A DNA stretch of 64,000 nucleotides from Dehalobacter alkaniphilus (GCA_040500365.1 CP148031.1:1922001-1986000); one strand, 5' to 3'. Shown: positions 1 to 9,934, numbered from the stretch's first letter. Program-made: numbers and translations. Notes: generated by a model not told the origin, from the sequence alone.

Positions 1-856
1 TGATTCTGGGATCCCTCCTAAACCAGGTTAATTGTCTTTTAGCAAAGTGTCTTGTATCTCTCTGAAGCAGACGCAGCATTTCTTTTTGGGTGACCAAACC
101 TCTCAAAAAATAAACGACATGACGGTAGCCGATGGTTTGAAGAGATTTTAGCCTTGGTGAATAGCCCTCCTGGAGTAAACATAAAGTTTCTCCGATTATA
201 CCACAATCTACCATTTTATGGCAACGTTCATTGATTCGTTCATAAATCACATCTCTTGGAGCCGTCAGCCCTAAATAAATGACCGATTCATCCAATTCAG
301 CGTACATTTTTTCCTTGTATGACCTTTGTTCAGATAATGGTTTACCGGTTAATTCAAAGATCTCCAGGGCCCTGACGATTCTTGCCGTATCGTTCACATG
401 AAGTTTTTCGGCAGAAGCCCGATCACATTCCGCGAGTCTTTGATGCAGCTCCTTATTGCCATACTGATTGGCATAAGCCAGCCACTTTTGCTTGATTGGG
501 TCCGATCCTTCTTCAGGAAATTCAAACTCATCCAAAATTGAACGTATGTAAAGTCCCGTTCCGCCAACGACAATCGGGATTTTCCCTTTGGCTTGAATAT
601 TCTCAATCCATTTTCTGGCCTGAGACTGAAATCCTGCCACTGTAAATGGTTCAGCCGGGTCAAGCAGATCGATCAGATGATGCGGCACACCCTTCTGTTC
701 AGCCTTCGATGGTTTTGCTGATCCGATATCAAGCTTTCGGTAAACCTGAACGGAATCTCCGGAAATGATTTCTCCGTTCAGCCTGAGTGCCAGTTCGACG
801 CCAAGAGCACTCTTGCCGACTGCTGTTGGTCCGATAATAACGATCAGGGGCTTCAT
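1..856 (-). CDS. miaA: tRNA dimethylallyltransferase MiaA (3' end beyond window)
   Basis: Transfers the dimethylallyl group to N6 of A37 in tRNAs reading UNN codons; MiaB, also encoded in this window, then methylthiolates the product. Reading from the ATG at 856 gives 285 codons open to the window edge, against about 310 for the family, so only the C-terminus is missing. The N-terminus carries the P-loop GPTAVGKS (residues about 9-16), the substrate-tRNA motif GDSVQVYRKLDIG and VVGGTGLYI. The visible end reads AKRQLTWFRRDPRI, as in family members. The start overlaps the upstream methyltransferase stop by 4 bases (ATGA), indicating translational coupling. Identification is secure. Confidence 0.95.
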   Translation of the reverse strand, partial: MKPLIVIIGPTAVGKSALGVELALRLNGEIISGDSVQVYRKLDIGSAKPSKAEQKGVPHHLIDLLDPAEPFTVAGFQSQARKWIENIQAKGKIPIVVGGTGLYIRSILDEFEFPEEGSDPIKQKWLAYANQYGNKELHQRLAECDRASAEKLHVNDTARIVRALEIFELTGKPLSEQRSYKEKMYAELDESVIYLGLTAPRDVIYERINERCHKMVDCGIIGETLCLLQEGYSPRLKSLQTIGYRHVVYFLRGLVTQKEMLRLLQRDTRHFAKRQLTWFRRDPRI

Positions 857-1683
857 TGGAAACCCTCCCCCACCCTGGCTAAATCAATGATACCAAAATC
901 CACAGGGCTGTATTTATTCTTCTCTTCAACATAAAAACCAAGCCGGGCAAATTCACTGCTGCCTTTTCGTTCTTTCAACACAACTCTTTTCCTGGCCACG
1001 CGGCATGCCTCTCGGATTGTGCCTTTGTCCAAAGGATTCGGATCGGACCATTTCTTCAGCGGCCGGATCGAGGAAGATTCTCTAACCGTAACACGGAACA
1101 TTGGGTCAAAATAGACGACATCCACAGATGCATCCGGCTGCTCTTCCAATATCCTGGTATGATCTGCCCAGACCGTTTCAATGTGGGAAGCGGCCCGGCT
1201 CAATTCTGTCCAGGCCTGAGTTTTTTCCTGAGATATTTTCTTGGCAGGTTTAAACTGGTTGACCTGATCCAGACCATCCTGAACCAGAAAATGGATTAAC
1301 GGCGAGCTTTCCACAGCAATCACTCTGCCTTTGCCGCCTGCCGCATACGCAGCAATCAGTGTATCCGAGGCAAGACCCATGGTCGCATCAAGAAAAATAT
1401 CCCCAGCCTCAAGATTCACTGCCTGAAGAAAACGGTCCGGCACGCCGCGTAAGATATTGATCATCCTTAACAACGCCATACTTGGATGGAAAAAGAGTCT
1501 TTCTCCATCATCTTCAAGGCAGAGCTTCTGTTTAACGTAACGAAGTATCGGGAGACCATCAGCTTCTGATAAGGCATCCATCGGAACAATTTTTATCCCG
1601 GATTGCATACTGAGCTTTTCAAGCCGCAGTTTAAGTTTTTCATCTGACCGTTTATAGGCAATCACATTATCTGTTTGATCCAT
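853..1683 (-). CDS. class I SAM-dependent methyltransferase, RsmJ-like
   Basis: 276-residue protein with a Rossmann methyltransferase core. The SAM-binding motif I region is DATMGLASDTLIAA near residue 98, followed by the acidic strand end VIAVESSP and the catalytic-type segment VVYFDPMF. The arrangement resembles RsmJ, the 16S rRNA G1516 methyltransferase, but substrate assignment is inference; a more general rRNA/tRNA methyltransferase role is possible. It sits between mutL and miaA, overlapping the miaA start by 4 bases. A 91-bp gap separates it from the mutL stop. Confidence 0.8.
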   Translation of the reverse strand: MDQTDNVIAYKRSDEKLKLRLEKLSMQSGIKIVPMDALSEADGLPILRYVKQKLCLEDDGERLFFHPSMALLRMINILRGVPDRFLQAVNLEAGDIFLDATMGLASDTLIAAYAAGGKGRVIAVESSPLIHFLVQDGLDQVNQFKPAKKISQEKTQAWTELSRAASHIETVWADHTRILEEQPDASVDVVYFDPMFRVTVRESSSIRPLKKWSDPNPLDKGTIREACRVARKRVVLKERKGSSEFARLGFYVEEKNKYSPVDFGIIDLARVGEGFQ

Positions 1684-1774
1684 TCTATTATCCTATCAAT
1701 CTATTTTCCTGTCTGCGCTCATTGATCTTATTTGATCACCTTTAATTGATTATTATTTCGAAATTAAATTCTTT

Positions 1775-3820
1775 TCATTCCCTCTCAAACTTATGATTGA
1801 GTTCTTTCTCGGATATCTGAATGATCGTAGGGCGGCCATGGGGACAGGAGTAAGGATTATCTGCTCTGCCCAACTTTTGTATGATCTCATCCATCTCCTG
1901 AACCATTAAGCGCTCTTTGCCTTTGACAGCCGACCTGCAGGCCAGCATCATGATCCACTCTTCCAGAAGCTTCTCCAAGGATGGAGAAAAAGATGTGTTC
2001 AGGATTTCATCGATAAAGGCCTTGAACATCTTCCCCGGTGATTCCAGGTTCTCCAGCAGCGGAACCCCCCGCAAAAAGTACGTCCTGTCTCCGAAGTGTT
2101 CAAAAATGAAGCCCATTCCATGTAGTTCGTCAAAATGCGCAAGCAGGATCTGCTCCTCCTGAACTGTAAGTTCTACCGTTTCCGGAATCAAAAGGAGCTG
2201 GCTTGCCGCTTCGCTTCGTTTGGCAAGTCGGAGCAGGCTTTCGTATCTGATCCGTTCATGGGCTGCGTGCTGGTCTATAATATACAGATTCTTGTCGTCT
2301 GCAGCAAGAATATACATATGAAAGACTTGTCCAACAGCTTTCAGTTCCAGGAATTTCGAGACGGTTTCCTTATCCTGCTGCGAAGTGTGAGATACTTCAG
2401 TCATTTCGTCCGGGAAGATCTTCGAAATATTGTCGGTGATGCGCCCACGATCGCGGTCTGAGGCAATCTCTGGATTACGATCAGAAATCGTGTCGGGAGT
2501 GCGCTCTGGAACCCGATCAGGTATACTTTCTGGTATACCCCCGGATAATCTGTCAGAAATGTAGTCCGTCTGGTCTGACTGTGGTTCAGACAGTTGTTCT
2601 TTAAGGTATGGGTAATGATGTTCTTTTATCTTCTCTACATCTCTGAAAGACTGAGTTTTGGGGATGATTGGTATATCACTATCGTACGCCGGAGAGCTTT
2701 GATCTGACCTATTCGGTTCCAGCGGCCGGTATAATATCTTGAGTTGTTCCCAGTGAGACGGACTGGATTCAGACGGAGCCGATTCTGAGGCCCTTGTTTT
2801 TCCCGTAAAGGAATATTTCCGCATTGGAAAACTGTCCAGAAGGTTTTTCTGGATAACCTCCGTAATCTTCCTGCTCAATTCTTTTTCTTCTTTAAATTTG
2901 ATTTCCAGTTTGGCGGGATGGACATTCACGTCATAATCCGAAGGAGGCAGGTTCAGCGAAATAACACATACCGGATAGGTATTGGCGGGAATCAGCGTAT
3001 GATAACCGTCTTTAATGGCCTGATTCATTAACTGGGAACGGATCACCCTGCCGTTAACAAAAAAGGTAAGACCGCTGCGTGACGACCTGACATGCTCCGG
3101 CATGCTGACATAACCGAAAATCTCAAGGCTTTCATCCTGGTAGGATATCGGCAGCATTTTACGGGCAGCATCATTGCCACTGACGGCTGCTATGGCCTCG
3201 ATAAGACTGCCGTTTCCAGGCGTATGCAGTAAGATATTATTCGGGTGACGCAGGGAAAAAGCAACATCAGGTCTGGCTAGGGAAAGTCTGCCGACCATGT
3301 CGGAAATCCAGCCAAACTCCGTAACGGCTGAACGCAGGAACTTGTGTCTGGCCGGTGTATTATAAAACAAGTCTTTGACAGTTACGACTGTACCCGGCGG
3401 GCATCCGATTTCCGTCATGGAAAGGAACGTGCCGCCCTCAACTTTTAATTCCTGACCTGCAACATCATCCGGTGTCCGCGTCATAATACTCAATTTGGAT
3501 ACCGAGGCGATGCTCGGCAGCGCTTCTCCGCGAAATCCCAATGTTCTGAGGTCATCGAGGTCTGTAATTGCTGATATTTTACTGGTAGCATGCGGAAGAA
3601 CTGCCAGACGCAAATCTTCGGCCAGAATTCCGGCGCCGTCGTCTTTCACTCTGATTAGCGCTGTACCTCCACCCTCTATACTGATATCTATTTTTCGGGC
3701 ACCGGCATCCAGTGCGTTTTCAACCAGTTCTTTGACTACGGAAAGAGGCCTTTCCACAACCTCGCCGGCTGCAATTTGATTGATGCAATGCTCCTCAAGG
3801 AGCTTAATTCTAGCCGCCAA
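1775..3820 (-). CDS. mutL: DNA mismatch repair protein MutL
   Basis: 681-residue MutL that couples mismatch recognition by MutS to strand incision. The N-terminal GHKL ATPase shows ELVENALDAGA, DDGAGI and TLGFRGEAL. The C-terminal domain has the metal-dependent endonuclease motif DQHA-x2-E-x4-E at about residue 516, plus ACRSAVK and CPHGRPT, so it is a latent nuclease as expected in bacteria without MutH. The linker (about 340-490) is low-complexity and contains degenerate repeats of the type P-(E/D)-x-I-(S/P)-D-R. Its start lies inside the end of the HDAC-like gene (11-base overlap), suggesting coupling. mutS lies upstream on the same strand but separated by two unrelated genes. Confidence 0.97.
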   Translation of the reverse strand: MAARIKLLEEHCINQIAAGEVVERPLSVVKELVENALDAGARKIDISIEGGGTALIRVKDDGAGILAEDLRLAVLPHATSKISAITDLDDLRTLGFRGEALPSIASVSKLSIMTRTPDDVAGQELKVEGGTFLSMTEIGCPPGTVVTVKDLFYNTPARHKFLRSAVTEFGWISDMVGRLSLARPDVAFSLRHPNNILLHTPGNGSLIEAIAAVSGNDAARKMLPISYQDESLEIFGYVSMPEHVRSSRSGLTFFVNGRVIRSQLMNQAIKDGYHTLIPANTYPVCVISLNLPPSDYDVNVHPAKLEIKFKEEKELSRKITEVIQKNLLDSFPMRKYSFTGKTRASESAPSESSPSHWEQLKILYRPLEPNRSDQSSPAYDSDIPIIPKTQSFRDVEKIKEHHYPYLKEQLSEPQSDQTDYISDRLSGGIPESIPDRVPERTPDTISDRNPEIASDRDRGRITDNISKIFPDEMTEVSHTSQQDKETVSKFLELKAVGQVFHMYILAADDKNLYIIDQHAAHERIRYESLLRLAKRSEAASQLLLIPETVELTVQEEQILLAHFDELHGMGFIFEHFGDRTYFLRGVPLLENLESPGKMFKAFIDEILNTSFSPSLEKLLEEWIMMLACRSAVKGKERLMVQEMDEIIQKLGRADNPYSCPHGRPTIIQISEKELNHKFERE

Positions 3821-5141
3821 ATGGATTCACCTCCCTGCCGTCCCTCCATAAATGGACTTGATCTCTCAATTGATTTTGCAGTAGAACGGTCTTTTCCAAT
3901 TTCTTAAAAGTCTCTGCCAGATCGTATCCAGCCTGTTCGCAATCGGGACATGCTTCAAACGGAATTCTGGCAAGCACCGCTTTTTGAAAAGCCGACGTTT
4001 TTTGGGATATCATCAGCACCGTTCCCCCGCAATGACTGCATTTGCGGATGTATTCCTTGCGGTTTTCTTTAAATCCATCCGTATCATAATAAATACTTTT
4101 TTCGGAATATACCCAGTCACCTGCCGGCAGAAACTGTTCTTTACGGAAAACCCAGGAAGGCCGGACAGCCTTATTCGTTCTTTTCAGATCGGTCAGAAAA
4201 GAGCGGATCGTATCACCGCCAATTTCAGTATTCTGAGGTTTCTGCGACTCCACCACCCCGGAATAATCTTCTCCGGCCAGCGCCAGGAAAATAGCCATAT
4301 TGATATAAGGCAGCGCACCTTCAATCGCGTATCCGCCTTCCAATACTGCAAGATCGGGCTTGATCATTTCAGTGATTTTGCCATAGCCTCTGGCCGTTAC
4401 ATTCATCGAAGCCAACGGATCCGTGAAATGGTTGTCCTGTCCGGCGGAATTGATGATCAGATCCGGTTTAAATGCTTCCACTGCAGGCATAATCCAGTTT
4501 TCCAGCGCATAGAGGAAACCTTCATCACCAACTCCCGGCAGAAGCGGGATATTCAGTACCGATCCCCAGGCATTCGGCCCGCCTTTTTCTTCCGTAAATC
4601 CGGTTCCGGGAAATATGGTTCTGCCGTCCTGATGGATCGATATATATAAGACATTCGGATCATGATAAAAAATATCCTGCGTCCCGTCACCGTGATGAAC
4701 ATCCGTATCAATGACGGCAATCTTTTTGATGCCGTATTTGGCCCGAAGGACATTAATTAAAATAGCTTCATTATTCAGGGTGCAGAATCCTCTGTTTCCC
4801 CAGACTGTCGCTCCGGAATGATGGCCAGGCGGGCGCACCAGCGCAAAGCCGTTCGTAATTTCCTTTTTCATCAGCGCGTTGCCCAGAACCAGCGAACTTC
4901 CAACAGCGATCAGATGGGCATCGAGATTATGCTGCTGGAGATCCGGAAAAATCGCCTGGGTTCGTAAAACATCAAAGAGATCCGCCACCCCGGGAGAGTA
5001 TTGCCTGACCTGGGGAAGATCCATGATCCCTTCTTCAAAGATCTGTTCCTGGGTATAAAGCAAGCGTTCTTCCCGTTCCGGATGGAATTCCCCAAGAGAC
5101 CAGTCAAAAGCCGGAAAAAAGATAATTCCTGTCTTGTTCAT
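3810..5141 (-). CDS. histone deacetylase-superfamily hydrolase with C-terminal zinc-ribbon-like tail
   Basis: 443 residues. The first 330 or so form an arginase/deacetylase-fold zinc hydrolase of the AcuC/acetylpolyamine amidohydrolase type. Visible signatures are RPPGHHSG (catalytic His pair), DTDVHHGDGTQ (zinc ligands), SAGQDNH and the GGY loop. Bacterial members deacetylate small molecules, polyamines or proteins such as acetyl-CoA synthetase; the substrate here is unknown. After residue 360 there is an extension with two CxxC pairs (CSHCGG and CPDC), consistent with a zinc ribbon and not part of the usual 300-370 residue family. Overlaps hyuA by 4 bases and mutL by 11, so it is part of a coupled operon. 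Confidence 0.85.
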   Translation of the reverse strand: MNKTGIIFFPAFDWSLGEFHPEREERLLYTQEQIFEEGIMDLPQVRQYSPGVADLFDVLRTQAIFPDLQQHNLDAHLIAVGSSLVLGNALMKKEITNGFALVRPPGHHSGATVWGNRGFCTLNNEAILINVLRAKYGIKKIAVIDTDVHHGDGTQDIFYHDPNVLYISIHQDGRTIFPGTGFTEEKGGPNAWGSVLNIPLLPGVGDEGFLYALENWIMPAVEAFKPDLIINSAGQDNHFTDPLASMNVTARGYGKITEMIKPDLAVLEGGYAIEGALPYINMAIFLALAGEDYSGVVESQKPQNTEIGGDTIRSFLTDLKRTNKAVRPSWVFRKEQFLPAGDWVYSEKSIYYDTDGFKENRKEYIRKCSHCGGTVLMISQKTSAFQKAVLARIPFEACPDCEQAGYDLAETFKKLEKTVLLQNQLRDQVHLWRDGREVNPFGG

Positions 5142-6808
5142 GACCGTATCCTCCCAATGACTCCCGGCGGAACATGCATCGCACCTTTGACAATCTGGCC
5201 GACCGTATGATAATTCTCAACCAGCGGAAAGTAATCAAAGATCTCTTTCTCCAGGTCGTCTGTTTCTATTCCAAGACCGACTGCCTGTTTTTGCGCTAAT
5301 TCTTTCAAAAAATCTTCTACTTCCCGATGGGGTTTTTTGGGTCCGGTCCAAATACCCTGCTCCCCGGTTTCCTCTATCCTGTAAATGGAGAACTTCGTAT
5401 CCAGGTGGAGCGTCCAGGAAAAGGTTGGTTTAGCCATCGCTGCTCCGATCGCATTCGAGACTTCCGAGAATTCTGTCAGAACCGTCCGCAGCTTCATCCG
5501 GTCCTCCAGCGCTGCTTCAAGCCCCGGTGCTCCTCCTCCGCTGAGCTGGATATAGAATTTAAAATCATCATGATGATGGATGACTTCCCAGACCTTATAG
5601 GCCGGCTCGGTTTTCCATTCCTCTAGCAGCTGCTCAATGGCCCGAGCAATTTTTTCAACCATTTTCTCAACGATGATCTCTGCTGTCCGGCGCAGATCAG
5701 ATGCTGTTCTTTGGTTCTCGGGCAGGAGCATGCCAAGCGCTTCTTCAGCCCGCTGCAGATCACCGTAATCCGTCAGATTCAGGTAGCGCAGCGCATCCGT
5801 AGGTGTCGGGCTGATTCCTCCTATGCAGTAGGCAGGACCTAAGCGGTACTCGGCCAGCATAACCTCTCCCTGATCCAGACAGACAGCTGAATCCCCTCCA
5901 ATCGAGACTGAACGTACAGCCAGCGAGCGGACATTCGTCAGGAAGGGTCCGATCTGCGCGCCGTGGGTGCTGATTAACGGAGATCCGGATAATACCAGCC
6001 CTATATCAGTCGTGGTTCCGCCGATATCGACAACGACATAGGATTCCTCCGGATTGCTCTGGGCGAGCGTTCCAAGTACACTTGCCGCCGGTCCGGAGTA
6101 AATCGACTCAACCGGTCTGATCTTTGCCAGCGGCAAGACCCCGCCATCCGCCTTTAGCACCCGGATCGGCGCCCGGCATCCCCTTGCCTCAACCGCCATC
6201 TTCAACTGATAAGCAAAATTCTGAAACAATTCTGTTGCGGCCAGGTTCAGATAAGTCGTCAGACTTCTGCGGTAGAAATTGGCCTGCCCGGACTGACTTC
6301 CCAGAGCCGTTGTAATTCCGGGCACCTCTCGATGCAAATATGCCGCCAGCTGCTCCTCAAAGACATTGTTGCGATGGGAGAATTTGCTGACAATGGCCGT
6401 AAGTGGCTTAACAGACTGTTTGTTCAATTTTTCAGCAAGCGTCTGCCACTCTGATTGATCCGCTGGCACAACGACCCTTCCCCGATAATCCAAAACACCG
6501 GTCAAAACACTGTAATCCACCGGCCATGGCAATGAGGAAAGCTTCATGCCGGTCCCCGGGAAAAGGATCAGTTCGACCTCAGGCAGGTCTTTTTGCATAA
6601 TCGCGTTCGTTACAAGCGTCGTACTGACGGTGATCGTTTCGATGTTTTTAGCCTTGGAAATTTGGAGATAATCCAGGGCGCTGATGATTGTATTCAGAAT
6701 GTCATCCTGATTGGTCGGGATTTTACCCTTGCGCTCGATCACGCCATTTGTGATCATGACAGCATCGGTAAATGTTCCGCCCACATCGATGCCAATAAGG
6801 CTGGCCAT
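5138..6808 (-). CDS. hydantoinase/oxoprolinase family protein (HyuA-like)
   Basis: 556 residues. Starts with the ASKHA-type phosphate-binding motif GIDVGGTFTDAV and has a second motif VVDIGGTTTDIG, as in the ATP-dependent hydantoinase A/5-oxoprolinase family. It is shorter than the roughly 680 residues of classical HyuA, and no HyuB partner is adjacent, so the real substrate is unclear. A good SD (AGGAGG, 8 bases from the ATG) fixes the start. It is the first gene after R1 and is coupled to the HDAC-like gene by an ATGA overlap. The pairing of an ATP-dependent amide opener with a deacetylase-fold hydrolase may mean linked amide metabolism, but this is inference. Confidence 0.85.
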   Translation of the reverse strand: MASLIGIDVGGTFTDAVMITNGVIERKGKIPTNQDDILNTIISALDYLQISKAKNIETITVSTTLVTNAIMQKDLPEVELILFPGTGMKLSSLPWPVDYSVLTGVLDYRGRVVVPADQSEWQTLAEKLNKQSVKPLTAIVSKFSHRNNVFEEQLAAYLHREVPGITTALGSQSGQANFYRRSLTTYLNLAATELFQNFAYQLKMAVEARGCRAPIRVLKADGGVLPLAKIRPVESIYSGPAASVLGTLAQSNPEESYVVVDIGGTTTDIGLVLSGSPLISTHGAQIGPFLTNVRSLAVRSVSIGGDSAVCLDQGEVMLAEYRLGPAYCIGGISPTPTDALRYLNLTDYGDLQRAEEALGMLLPENQRTASDLRRTAEIIVEKMVEKIARAIEQLLEEWKTEPAYKVWEVIHHHDDFKFYIQLSGGGAPGLEAALEDRMKLRTVLTEFSEVSNAIGAAMAKPTFSWTLHLDTKFSIYRIEETGEQGIWTGPKKPHREVEDFLKELAQKQAVGLGIETDDLEKEIFDYFPLVENYHTVGQIVKGAMHVPPGVIGRIRS

Positions 6809-7177
6809 TGTTATCTCCTCCTTCTAAAAAGCATTAATCTGTGTCATTTATTCGATACATGTTTGTGTAAATAGTTTATATATGTGTTTATTGCTCAAAT
6901 CATTTTTGTATGGGGTTGGTCTGCGCAATCAGTATTATTATCAAATTATGTATTGTTTCAAGTTTTTGCATGCTATCCTTTCTAATGAGACTTGAAGAGC
7001 TGGGTTCTGGGTTTGAGCAAACATTATCAGATGCGTCAGGATATATTCGTGTATGTATCACGATAGATTATGTATAAGGCTATTATGCATATCTCAAAGC
7101 TAAGATATTATTCATAAAAGGAAATCTACATTAAAGCATATTCTGATAAGCGTACGACCCTAACATGCTTATAATCA
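6809..7177. other. AT-rich intergenic stretch between R1 and hyuA
   Basis: Apart from the candidate promoter at 6932-6961 and the hyuA SD, no gene, tRNA or clear hairpin is seen. The block from 7159 to 7177 (CTAACATGCTTATAATCA) recurs almost unchanged just before R5 at about 39474-39490, so the R1 repeat unit probably extends about 20 bp to its left. Confidence 0.6.
6932..6961 (-). promoter_or_regulatory. candidate sigma-A promoter for the hyuA-mutL-miaA operon
   Basis: Read on the minus strand there is TTGAAA (6961-6956), an 18-bp spacer, then TAATAC (6937-6932), about 125 bp before the hyuA start. The fit is moderate and the region is AT-rich, so chance similarity is possible. Confidence 0.35.
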
Positions 7178-7282
7178 GTCTGTGGGCCACAGTTCCGCGA
7201 CAAGCGGAGCATGGAGTGCGCAGCGCGGCCTTTTGCGCCACGGAGGGCGCAACGGCCGAAAGCGGTATTGTGGCCCACAGAC
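7178..7282 (+). repeat. R1: short form of covarying palindromic element
   Basis: 105 bp. Outer arms are GTCTGTGGGCCACA and its exact complement at the other end. The inner hairpin TTGCGCC[ACGGAG]GGCGCAA has a 7-bp stem. A side arm carries a TGGAG loop. Lies 99 bases after the mutS stop. No poly-U follows, so it is not a standard terminator. See R2-R6. Short spurious reading frames cross it on both strands and are not genes. Confidence 0.9.
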
Positions 7283-7381
7283 AGGCCACATACAGGGATT
7301 TTTCGTTTTCGAAAAGGCCACATAACATTAGAATGCAGAAGGTCTCATTAAGATATCACACAATAACACACAGAAATACTG

Positions 7382-9934
7382 TTAAATAATCTTGGTCGCC
7401 TTAACGCGGCTGACCAGATCATAGAGGTAATCCATCGCCTGACGCGGTGCAAGATTATCCAGATCGAGTTCTTCAAGCTCCTTGAAGATCGGATGCGTGC
7501 TCTGGGTATCAAACAGTGATGGCTGCAGCATATTGGCGTCAACAGCTTTCACTATCTTGCGCTGGGTCGGGGAATTTTCGAGCTCACCGAGAATGATAGC
7601 CGCCCTTTTTAAGAGATGAGGCGGAAGGCCGGCAATTTTCGCCACATGAAGGCCATAGCTCCGGTCAGCTTTGCCGGGAAGTATTTTATGCAGGAAAACA
7701 ACATCGTCCCCCTGTTCCCTAACAGCCACATGCAGATTAAAAACTTCAGGATAACGTTCTTCTAATTCGGTTAGCTCGTGGTAATGTGTCGCAAATAATG
7801 TTTTGGCTTTAATGTTGGTGTTTTCAACCAGATATTCGGCAATGGCCCAGGCCAGACTGAGACCGTCAAACGTGGCTGTTCCCCTACCGACTTCGTCCAG
7901 AATAATCAGACTGTCCGCCGTGGCATTTTTGAGGATATGGGCGACTTCGTTCATTTCGACCATAAATGTACTTTGCCCTGCTGCCAGGTTATCGGCGGCT
8001 CCTACCCGGGTAAAAATACAGTCGGCGATCGAAATGGCGGCCTTCTGAGCCGGCACGAAGCTGCCGATCTGGGCCATTAAAACGATCAGTGCTACCTGGC
8101 GCATATAGGTCGATTTCCCGGCCATATTGGGGCCGGTAATCAGTGCAAGGTGTTTATTACGGGTAAGATAGGTATCATTCGGAACAAACGTATCACAGAT
8201 TCTTTCCACAACCGGATGCCGTCCCTCAACAATATGAATGATCCCATCGGAACGTATTTCCGGTTTGACATAATTGTTCTGAATAGCGGTTCCGGCCAAG
8301 GATACAAAAACATCGATTTCGGCCAGCGACTGGGCCGCGTTAATGATCAGCAGCGAACAAGCTAGAACCTTGTCCCGAAGCACAGAAAACAGCTGATATT
8401 CGAGATCGCTGAGTTTGTCCTGCGCAGTCAGGACGCGCTGCTCGTATTCCTTTAATTCCGGGGTGATGAATCGCTCGGCATTAACCAGCGTCTGTTTTCG
8501 CTGATAATCATCCGGAATCAAATGAGCATTCGCATTGGTGATTTCAATAAAGTACCCAAAGTTCTTATTAAAGCCGATCTTCAACGAACGGATTTTGGTG
8601 CGTTCTCTTTCCTGGTTTTCGAGGCGGGCAATCCATTCTTTGCCACCGGACGATATCGCCCTTAAACTATCAATTTCTGCGGAATAGCCGTTCTGAATAA
8701 TATTTCCATCTTTCGGTGAGTACGGTGCTTCAGGGTTTATGGCCGCAAGCAGTTCCTGCGCAAGGTCATCAAGTCCTGCCAGGGACGGCAGATATTTAGC
8801 CAATTTTTGAGAATCGTTGTCAGTGATGCAATCTCTGACCTTGGGCAGGCAGGATAACGTGCTGCCCAGCGCCAGCAGATCCCGGGGACTTGCTTTGCCG
8901 AGGGACAGCTTTCCAAGCAGCCTTTCCAGGTCATACACTGTTGTCAAAGCTTTTTGTATATCTTGGCGTAAAAAAGTATTCCGTGTTAACTCTTCGACGG
9001 AAGCCAGCCGTTCATTAATGCTTTCAGGATCGCGTAAGGGTTGCTGCACCCAATTTCTGAGCAGTCTAGCACCAAAGGCCGTTTTGGTTAAATTCAGGGT
9101 GGAAAATAAGGTCCCCTTCTCATCGCTGGTCCGCAGTGATTCAACAAGCTCAAGATTTCTTCTGGTCCATTTGTCGAGAACCATTGCCGTGCTGCTTTGG
9201 CTCACTGAAATGCGCAGGATATGTTCCTGTCCCGAGTTGGGGATATTCTGACTGATATACTGCCAGAGTCCGGCGGCAGCTTTACAGGCAACCGGCATTT
9301 GCTGCAAAAGCTCTGCCTGCTCCTTAAATCTTTCACGAAGTTCAGCCGTCCTCAGGAACAAATTTTTTTCGATCGCTGTCAGATAATAATCCGTAAATAG
9401 CTTGGACAGCATCGCAATGTCCTTGGGCAGGATAAGTTCTGAGGGTGCAATACGGTTTAATTCTGCCTGCAGTATTTGAATGGACGGCGTTTCCATGATC
9501 CGGAAATCACCCGTTGTGATGTCGAGATAAGCGAGCGCCCACGTTTTCTCCTTATAGACACACGCTAAATAGTTGTTCTTTGTTTCCGAACTGATATTGT
9601 CCAGCGTACCCGGCGTCACAATCCGGACAATATCTCTTTTGACAATCCCTTTACTGGCTTGAGGATCTTCCATTTGTTCACAAATGGCAACTTTAAATCC
9701 AGCAGCGACCAATTTCAGAAGATAACCGTCCACCGCATGATGCGGAACTCCGCACATGGGTATTTTCTGGCCCTTGCCTGCGTCCCGTGCCGTTAGCACA
9801 ATTTCCAGAACTGGAGCAGCGGTCTCGGCATCCTGGCCAAACATTTCATAAAAATCGCCAAGCCTGAAAAACAGGATCGTATCCGGTACCCTGTTCTTTA
9901 TCTTTTGATATTGCTGCAGCATGGGTGTATTCAT
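7382..9934 (-). CDS. mutS: DNA mismatch repair protein MutS
   Basis: 850-residue mismatch recognition ATPase. The N-terminal mismatch-binding motif F-x-E is present in LGDFYEMFG (about residues 26-34). The C-terminal ATPase has Walker A GPNMAGKST, Walker B region IILDEVGRG and the ABC-type signature region. Length is normal. Its start overlaps the miaB stop by 4 bases (ATGA). It recognises base mismatches and small loops and recruits MutL, encoded 3.6 kb downstream on the same strand with R1, hyuA and the HDAC-like gene in between. Confidence 0.98.
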   Translation of the reverse strand: MNTPMLQQYQKIKNRVPDTILFFRLGDFYEMFGQDAETAAPVLEIVLTARDAGKGQKIPMCGVPHHAVDGYLLKLVAAGFKVAICEQMEDPQASKGIVKRDIVRIVTPGTLDNISSETKNNYLACVYKEKTWALAYLDITTGDFRIMETPSIQILQAELNRIAPSELILPKDIAMLSKLFTDYYLTAIEKNLFLRTAELRERFKEQAELLQQMPVACKAAAGLWQYISQNIPNSGQEHILRISVSQSSTAMVLDKWTRRNLELVESLRTSDEKGTLFSTLNLTKTAFGARLLRNWVQQPLRDPESINERLASVEELTRNTFLRQDIQKALTTVYDLERLLGKLSLGKASPRDLLALGSTLSCLPKVRDCITDNDSQKLAKYLPSLAGLDDLAQELLAAINPEAPYSPKDGNIIQNGYSAEIDSLRAISSGGKEWIARLENQERERTKIRSLKIGFNKNFGYFIEITNANAHLIPDDYQRKQTLVNAERFITPELKEYEQRVLTAQDKLSDLEYQLFSVLRDKVLACSLLIINAAQSLAEIDVFVSLAGTAIQNNYVKPEIRSDGIIHIVEGRHPVVERICDTFVPNDTYLTRNKHLALITGPNMAGKSTYMRQVALIVLMAQIGSFVPAQKAAISIADCIFTRVGAADNLAAGQSTFMVEMNEVAHILKNATADSLIILDEVGRGTATFDGLSLAWAIAEYLVENTNIKAKTLFATHYHELTELEERYPEVFNLHVAVREQGDDVVFLHKILPGKADRSYGLHVAKIAGLPPHLLKRAAIILGELENSPTQRKIVKAVDANMLQPSLFDTQSTHPIFKELEELDLDNLAPRQAMDYLYDLVSRVKATKII

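Noticed and set aside
7178..7282. R elements as ordinary Rho-independent terminators
   Set aside because: No U-run follows any of the six copies, and they are multi-branched rather than single hairpins.
7126..7328. Short reading frames across R1 on both strands
   Set aside because: They lie in a palindromic non-coding repeat, have no SD, and do not persist in R2-R6.
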